A stretch of DNA of 64,000 nt from contig CM027381.1 in the NCBI GenBank assembly GCA_015680905.1, positions 51,092,501 to 51,156,500 on the forward strand. The letters run 5' to 3'. This DNA comes from Coptis chinensis (taxonomy: Eukaryota; Streptophyta; Magnoliopsida; Ranunculales; Ranunculaceae). The notes under the pieces are model-generated. The model did no database searches and was not told the DNA's origin. It saw only the letters and a list, made by a program, of their open reading frames with translations. Below, in pieces: positions 57,306 through 64,000 of the stretch (the stretch's first letter is position 1; the number at the start of each line of letters is the position of its first letter). The translations under genes and the position numbers were made by a program.

Positions 57306-58740
57306 TCAATTGACATAAGGAAAATTCTCCACATTCAAGGGATCCAGTTGGCAGCCCTCTTCACCAACAGAGCTGCTTGTCGGATCACCACTTGCATCCA
57401 ACACTTCGGGAGCAACATCTTTAGTAGGCTGAGCAGCACCCAGGTCGGCTGTTAGATCTGGTCGTATACTAGCATCTAGAACATCACTATCCACAGCTAC
57501 TGTTGTAGCCCCACTTTCGACCAACCTCTTGAGGGTTTTGTATTTACGTTCTAGTTCCATGAAGTCATCTACTAGAACATAAGCATCCCCACTCTCTACC
57601 AAATTGACCAAGTTGTTATATTCTTTTTGAACTCTTTTAGCAACGTCCTGCGCTCGCTTGGTCTCATTAACCCAATGATGAACCTCCACCCTAGAAGCAT
57701 CAAGTGTTGGTTACAGTAAGGCCACCTTCCCAGCCAAATCCCTGACCTACGACCTCAGTCCCATCACTTCAGCCCTCTCCACCTCTTGCACAACCACCAA
57801 CTTGTCATAAGCCTCCTTGGCCGCATCCAGCTCCTTCTTGTACAGGTTAGAGATAGTGGCCATCTCCTTCACTTTCCTGTACATGGCCAGAACCTGACAA
57901 AACCAACAAAATAAGTCAGATCGGAAAGATACTAATAGAGCACAAACAGAGATCAGATGGACAGTTACGAAGCACAAGGAGCGATCCATATCTCTCAGGT
58001 TCGCCCCCAGATCCTTCCCAGTCTCCAACTAGAGCTTGTCCCCATCCAGGGCAAAACTCTCCAGCAGTCTTCCAGCAACTGATGAAGATTTGAAACTACA
58101 ATCCAAGTTCTTCACCAGCTTGGTCAACCCACTCAATGGGTCATAGTAGCTAACCACCCGATCCGAGACGACATTAGCACTCTTGCCACTTAGGGCTGCA
58201 CTCCCCGACCCTTTGTATTTCTGGGCAGCAGGCTCAGTCTCACTAGCCTTCTTCTTGCCCTAGGCATCAACTACCCCCACATCAACCGCCAGCTTCTTTC
58301 AGGTTCATCTTCTTCAAAAGAGCCCGACTTGAAGAGGTACGACCTTACCCAGCACTAAGTCGTTCCTCTGACTCAGTTCGGGACCTCTTCGCCCCCTCAG
58401 GCTCAGCCACCTCAGAGCGCCTCTTCAGCTGAGGCCTCCGAAAAGGAGCAGGACCATCACCAGCTCCCCCAACACTTCCACCAGCAACACGACCAGATTG
58501 GTCACCATCACCCCCCTCAGCACTTCTTAGAGCAAAACGGCTATCAGCAGCTCCTCCAGCCGTTCTCACTCCAGAAACAGGTGCCCTCCTTTGGCTCTCC
58601 GTCTCCATCTCAGTGCCCGAGCTAAAATCATAGATGTAAAAAATGAGCTTGCGAGCCCTCTTCTTTTGCTCCACCTTTTTTCGGTTGATCTTCTCCCCTC
58701 CACGCTTCTTAAAGTAGTGGGCAACCTCCCCCAAGATAGC
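57306..58740 (-). pseudogene. Antisense ORF of the Tat element (C-terminal part)
   Basis: Several minus-strand frames. A basic, Gly/Ala/Arg-rich piece (RRPQLKRRSEVAEPEGAKRS, about 58440-58350) is followed by a coiled-coil-like segment (SNLYKKELDAAKEAYDKLVV, about 57870-57790). A long helical region then ends in an acidic tail at 57306. An antisense ORF between integrase and the 3' LTR is characteristic of Tat elements; its function is unknown. Its N-terminal part lies beyond the nested Athila, outside the window. Confidence 0.6.
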
Positions 58741-58758
58741 TCGTTTCTCCTCCCAATT

Positions 58759-60245
58759 TGATAAGAGCCCAAAACTGTAGTTTTAACCCTGTAACAGTCA
58801 ATCTTTTTAGATCAATTATGTGAGTAATAATTAAGAGTTAATACTGATTACGTGTTTTTATGCGTTTCAGGCTTCAAAGTCAATTATGTGCAGAAATGTG
58901 CCACTTTGATGAGATAAAAGAGCAATGGTTGGTTGCTAAGGAGTTCTGTGATTAAAGGCCAAGATTCAAGAAGACAAAGTCTTTTGAAAGCCCGGTCAAA
59001 GCTGAAAAGTCAAAGTCAACGCGGGCAGAAACAGTGCACAAAGTCAGCAGAACTTCCAAAGACCATATCTTTAGACTTAGACCTCGGAATTGGGCCTACC
59101 TTATGTCAAAACGACCGGCTCGGAAAGAGCTTTCCAATGGTCCAAGCCTTGGCCCAATCAGAGGAGCAAAAATGGATGAAAAATCTGTCGAAGTCAACTG
59201 CAGCTGAAGAGGCCTTTTTGGACTGAAAGAATTGGGTTTTGGGCCTGATTCTCTGGCCCAAAACATGGCTCCAAGCCCATGCACGATTTTTGGATCTGAA
59301 CATATAAAAACAAAAGTTTAGCTCTTTGTTAATGGTAGCTAGTTAGACCTAAAATTATAGATAATTCTAGATCTAGTTTTCATTAAATAAAATTAAGTTT
59401 AGTTTAAATTCAATTCTTGTTTTAGATTAAACTCTTAGATCATTGTTCTTCATTAGTTTGATAAATAAAATAGTTAGTTTGTCAATTTAGATTTTTGTCA
59501 TTTACAATTGTTTAGATCTAAATTCTTTTATTACTTGTTATTCATTTCTTAGTTATTACCTGAGATTTCAATCATTGTTTAGATAAATTGCATAAGAATA
59601 GAATTTTTATATGATGTCTAGTTTTAAATCAATGGGAAATGATAGTAGTATGAATCAAGGCTAAACCTCCATTAGAGGGGTTGAAGAAGCCTTGATGACG
59701 CTTGATCTTTGTTAAACTTAGAAATCGTCGTGATAATTATTCTACTCTAGAAACGATTAATTCACCATGAGAATGGGTTTAATCGCTCACATGCTAGTTA
59801 TGAATTGGTAGAAATGTCATGTATAATTAGGGATTATAATTACTATTTTGATATGCGAAATGCGAAGCATTCAATTTGGATCACGACGAGTCTCTGTTAG
59901 TAGTATTAAGTCGAGTTAAGGTAGATTCAATTCCCTTTAATTCTTTATCTAGATTCAAACCCTTAGCATTCTATCATTTCATTATTCGTAACTTGTTAAT
60001 TGAATTCACCTCGTAGTATAGAGTTCCCCTCGTAAACCTCTCATTAGACTTAAGACCGATTAGTTAACTAGAAAACATTCCATGCTAGAGAACTAGGAGT
60101 GGAACAAATTTGTTACTCCACTCTATTTCGATAGAATTGAGAGTAGAAAACTTGATAAATATAGGCTCGTAATAAGTTTTAGTTTACTTACGTTTTGAGT
60201 TTCATCGTTCATTTCGTAGGTAAACTATCATTTTTATGTTTATCA
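58759..60245 (+). repeat. 5' LTR of the pol-bearing Athila element
   Basis: 1,487 bp with TG...CA ends. Its first about 190 bp align with the reverse complement of the other Athila LTR (GCCCAAAACTGTAGTTTTAA and later GGTTGGTTGCTAAG) with noticeable divergence. Confidence 0.9.
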
Positions 60246-60770
60246 AATGGCGCCGCTGCCATCTTAGTTACCTTTAGCATTGTTTTCATAGTATAATTAG
60301 TCATTTTTAACTCCCATTAAACCCACCCACCCTTGTTTGATTCATACTGTGGTTGTCCGTTTCAGCATTGAAAAGGTCCGCGAAAAATTACACCGAAGCG
60401 CCGACACTGCGCTCAAACCAGAGCGCACTTCAAACGCCGGAACCTTGAGCGACCAGCGCCCAAATCGAAAGCACGACCATAAAACATTGTAACTTGAAGT
60501 TACACGAGCGACCGACTTCAAAGTGAGCGACCAGCCCTAAGCTGAATTTTGCCGGATTTCCACAGGTTTGTTTCGAACTTCGAGTTTTTAAGTTTTTCAG
60601 TGTTCTAACTGGTTATATACACTGAACACGTGTAAACAAGACGCTATTCATAAGCGAAGCAAGGACACAATCAGGTATTCCTTTCTTCTATACCTCGCAT
60701 CTCCAGTTAGAGGTTTATACTAATATATCAAGATTGTTTGGAGGGTTGTCGTGTTTAGACTTAGACTTGC

Positions 60771-62050
60771 ATGAGATTAAGGTCTGGTCGGAGAAAAACA
60801 CCGAACGTAATTAACCGTCAACGTCAACAAACAAGTCTATCGAGTATACCAATCACTACACCTCTAGCTATTATTCCTCCCACCACACCTAACATAATGG
60901 CTGAAGAAAGAGAGACTCCTCTCTCCGACTTTTACAAAGCCTTGAGCGATAGCCCTAAATCTTGCATCGTTCTAGCAGACCCAGTGGGGGATTTTCGAAT
61001 TCCCCCAAACATATTTAATTTGTTACCCATTTTCCATGGTTTAGACCATGAAAAACCTTATCAACACATGCGTAGGATTTAACAAGTCCTTACAACATTC
61101 CATCATCCTACGGTTGGTGCGGAACAAATTAAACTGAGGGTATTTCCCTTCACCTTAGCCCGATAAAGCAGTCTTTGGTTAACTGCCCAAGCGCCTAACT
61201 CTGTGGACTCGTAGGCTAAACTTGTTCAGCTGTTTATGGAACATTTTTACCCACCCCTATAAACGGATGAGATGCTTTCCAAGATTCATTTTTTTCGACA
61301 GAATCCTCATGAATCATTTTCTGAGGCTTGGAATTGTTTCACCGATCTGCTTATAGAGTGTCCACACCATAACCTAGCAAAAGACACGTTAGTTCGTGCC
61401 TTTTTCAAAGGACTTCTACACCACCATAAAGAAGTCCTTGACATAATGAATGGGGGTAGTTTCCTAAGTAAATGAGCCTCGGAGGCTTACAAATTTTTAG
61501 AAGATCAAACTAAACGCAATAATAATTGGGGGTAGTGATGATATCCCCCGCTCTGCTAGTTCTTCTTCAACAGTTAAGGCCGCCGGTATGTTTGAGATGA
61601 AACCCGATCCAGAACTTAAAAATTTAATCAAATCTCTAACTAAAAAGGTTGAGTCTATTTCTGTTCAACAAAAGCTTATCCCCGTTATGAATGTAAACTC
61701 CAACCCATGTAATTTCTGTTTGAGTCCTAAGCACCCTGACTCCTATTGTCCTCTCGCCTATGAACAACAACAATTAGAGCAAGATAATGTTTGCTCCATT
61801 AATAGTTATCCTATTCCTAATGCCCCATGGAGACAACATCCCAACTTTAGTTGGCGAAACAATCAACAAGTTACACCTCCAGGGTTTAATAACCAAAATA
61901 TTAGGCAAGCAAACAATTATAACCAAGCTCCACCTAGACAAGGACAAGGTCGGGGAATTATAATAATTATAACAACCAAAGCCTTAAACCACCACAAGGT
62001 CTAGCACAAGGTCGGGGTAATTATAATAGTTATAATACCAATAGAGGTAT
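60771..62050 (+). pseudogene. Athila gag region
   Basis: Part of the fossil. FHGLDHEKPYQHMRRI, HHHKEVLDIMNGGSFLSK and a knuckle-like CNFCLSPKHPDSYC are followed by an Asn/Gln-rich tail. These are the same motifs as in the shorter Athila element in this window. Confidence 0.85.
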
Positions 62051-62412
62051 CGCCCGTTAACAATAGTAACTATCACAACCCACCCATAAATAATCAACGT
62101 GAGATAGTTCCACCCACACCACCACCGACTACTACACCTACACAACCGGATCGTTATCGACGCCTTTATACAAGTTACCCAACAACTTTTCCAAACAATG
62201 ACTCAATCAAACCAACAGATCTTACAATCCATAAATCGGGGCATACAACAATTAGCCCAAGAGAAAACCCAACCAAAAGGCGTGTTTCCGGACAAAGCGA
62301 TACCAAACCCTAAAATAGCAAACACACGACCTTTGAGGTAAACGGTAATACTAGTACGGAAACTACAATCGTAGGTGACCTCAATGCCATCACCACTCTC
62401 CGTTCTGGAAGA

Positions 62413-64000
62413 GTGGTTGATAACAAAGTAACTATGCCTATAGTTACCCCATCAGTACTCCCTACACCGGATATCGAACTAGATACCGAAATAGAAACTG
62501 AAGAGCTTACCACTATAGAGGTACCAGTTAAACAACAAACTAAGAAACAGAAAGCCAAGGTTACACATCAAGTCGAGCCATACGCTAAATATAGAGCGAA
62601 ACCACCGTTCCCTCAGAAATTAGCCATGCTAACCAGGGATACAAACTTTAAGGAGATTAGGAACGTTTTCAAGAATCTAACGATAAACCTTCCTTTTCTC
62701 GAAGCTATTAAAAAGCTACCTAACCATGCTAAGTTTCTTAAAGAGTTGTGCACTACTAGGCGTAAGACCAACATACCTAAAGACGCCTTTTCTAACTGAG
62801 CGGTTCCCAACTTTATCCGAAAATAATGGAATTGTTAAGTACAAGGACCACGGTCGATCCCTATCAGAAAATGCACCTTATAGGAGATTCCCACACGACG
62901 ACCGCTTTATTAGACCTGGGGGTGAGTGTTAACTTACTCCCATATTATTTGTATAAACAAATAGGTCTACAGGAAATGCAACCTACAAGAATAATGTTGC
63001 AGTTAACGGACAGGTCAATTAAGTATCCTAAGGGTGTAGTGGAAAACGTGCTTGTTAAGGTTCAGGATTTCTACTATCCTGCTGATTTTGTTATCCTCGA
63101 TACAGAAGTAGCTAACGACTCTGTACCGATCATCTTAGGGTGCCCCTTCTTTGCAACTGCAAATGCGCTTATAAATTGCCGCGATGGTAAGATGTCCTTA
63201 TCTTTTGGCCATCTTTCTCTTGAAGTAAATATTTTTAAAATGATGAAATAGTTACCAGAATCGTCTATAGATGGGGAGGTTAGCATGATTGAGAGCTTAG
63301 CTCAAGATTATTTTAACAACACTTTTCCCGAAAATAATATGTATAAATACCTTTCTTTTAGAACTTCAGATTTTGTAAATGACTCCTACTTAGAGGAAGT
63401 CAACACCATCCTTGAGTCCACACCAATTGTAGACCCTTCGGTTGCTCCATATACTGAGTATGAAGACTTACTACCTAAGCAAGTATTCATTATGCAAAAT
63501 GGGGACCCTGATGAAACATCTATTGATTTTCCTTCCACCCCAGTGCTTAAACCTCTTCCCCCAAAGTTAAAATATATTCAACTTGATCCGGATGGTAGTC
63601 ATCCGGTAATTATATCTTCTCAGTTAACTAAGGGTGAAGAGACACGTTTAATCCGGGTGATTAGGGAACATCGGTCTGCGATTGGTTGGTCCCTAGCCGA
63701 CATTAAGGGAATTGACCCTAATGTTTGCACTCATCGCATCCATTTGGAGGATAACGCGAAGACTTCTCACGAACCTTAGCGTCGTCTGAACCCTGCCATG
63801 AAAGAGGTGGTTAGGGAAGAAGTCTTACGATTACTCGATGCGGGTATCATATACCCAATCTCTGATAGCAAATGGGTAAGCCCCATTCATGTAGTTCCTA
63901 AGAAATCGGGAGTTACCATGGTACGTAACGGAAAGGGTGACTATGTTGTCACACAAGGTCCTATGAAATGGAGAATCTGTATTGATTACAGACGTTTAAA
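62413..64000 (+). pseudogene. Athila protease and start of RT
   Basis: Part of the fossil. ALLDLGVSVNLLPYYLYKQI (active-site region) and VPIILGCPFFATANALINC mark the protease. HRIHLEDNAKTSHEP, then VREEVLRLLDAGIIYPISDS and MKWRICIDYRR mark the RT N-terminus at the window edge. Confidence 0.85.

Larger units (their letters stand above)
50937..58758 (+). mobile_element. Tat-lineage Ty3/gypsy element (3' part beyond a nested Athila)
   Basis: A fossil beginning at the 5' LTR 50937-51388, inserted 6 bp inside an aminopeptidase intron (flank GTACC). Internal parts in order: primer-binding region; gag; protease; RT; RNase H; a second, archaeal-type RNase H; integrase; a repeat-bearing untranslated region; and an antisense ORF. 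The dual RNase H and antisense ORF define the Tat lineage. It has several breaks. The second Athila element interrupts the antisense ORF at 58759, and the 3' LTR lies outside the window. Confidence 0.85.
58759..64000 (+). mobile_element. Athila-lineage Ty3/gypsy element with pol (runs off window)
   Basis: A fossil nested in the Tat antisense ORF. The 5' LTR is 58759-60245 (TGATAAGAGCCC...TTTATCA). A primer-binding site TGGCGCCGCTGCCATCTT (60248-60265, tRNA-Asp-like as usual for Athila) follows, then gag from 60771, a protease region (about 62880-63240) and the start of RT (63780-64000). It belongs to the same family as the minus-strand element at 16240-25561 but is clearly diverged in the LTR. 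A few breaks are visible. The 3' LTR is outside, so age cannot be judged. Confidence 0.9.

Noticed and set aside
58345-58734. Independent host gene on the minus strand with a Gly/Arg-rich protein
   Set aside because: Position and composition fit the antisense ORF of the Tat element better than a host gene.

Overview
The window is nuclear DNA from a flowering plant, probably a eudicot. It holds FAR1/FHY3-type MULE transposase genes with spliceosomal introns, plant Athila and Tat (Ty3/gypsy) retroelements, a caulimovirid-like endogenous pararetrovirus, PIF- and hAT-type MITEs, Helitron-like ends, and broken copies of plant aminopeptidase M1 and a DUF627/DUF629 ubiquitin-hydrolase-like gene. I see no intact single-copy host gene, no tRNA or rRNA gene and no prokaryotic feature. 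It is a heterochromatin-like mosaic of relics.

Region by region. (1) About 0.4-12.1 kb: three FAR1/MULE-type transposase genes lie head to tail on the minus strand (466-2080, 4383-7211, 9335-12110). They are separated by AT-rich tandem repeats, including arrays of a 33-bp unit with internal dyad symmetry. The middle copy is followed by an OTU-protease-like domain. The third keeps spliced C-terminal exons with two zinc knuckles. (2) 12.9-16.1 kb: two unrecognised minus-strand gene remnants with duplicated exons, separated by a tandem repeat and a 416-bp tandem duplication. (3) 16,240-25,561: an Athila-lineage element on the minus strand with a perfect AGACT target duplication. It has gag and part of protease but no visible RT or integrase, and a solo LTR (23,813-25,072) sits in its 5' LTR. 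(4) 25.9-28.6 kb: the N-terminal half of a DUF627/DUF629 gene, a PIF/Harbinger MITE (TAA duplication) and a hAT MITE (8-bp duplication).

(5) 29.0-48.85 kb: a very large inverted repeat. The arms are about 29,010-38,308 and 40,250-48,847, roughly 94% identical where I compared them, with a 1.9-kb spacer. Each arm carries a caulimovirid-like fossil plus flanking host DNA that includes an aminopeptidase M1 exon. Arm-specific insertions give a relative chronology because the other arm keeps the empty site: a 977-bp non-autonomous MULE with a 9-bp duplication in the left arm, and a tandem Helitron-like dimer in the right arm placed exactly between A and T.

(6) 47.1-50.9 kb: an aminopeptidase M1 pseudogene, running out of the right arm. 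A Tat-lineage element (from 50,937) is inserted 6 bp into one of its introns. That element's antisense ORF is in turn interrupted by a second, pol-bearing Athila element (58,759 to the window end). The Tat 3' end and the rest of the second Athila lie outside the window.

Retroelements and the pararetrovirus are treated as fossils. Coordinates are read by eye; ends supported by target duplications or empty sites are exact, others are approximate.
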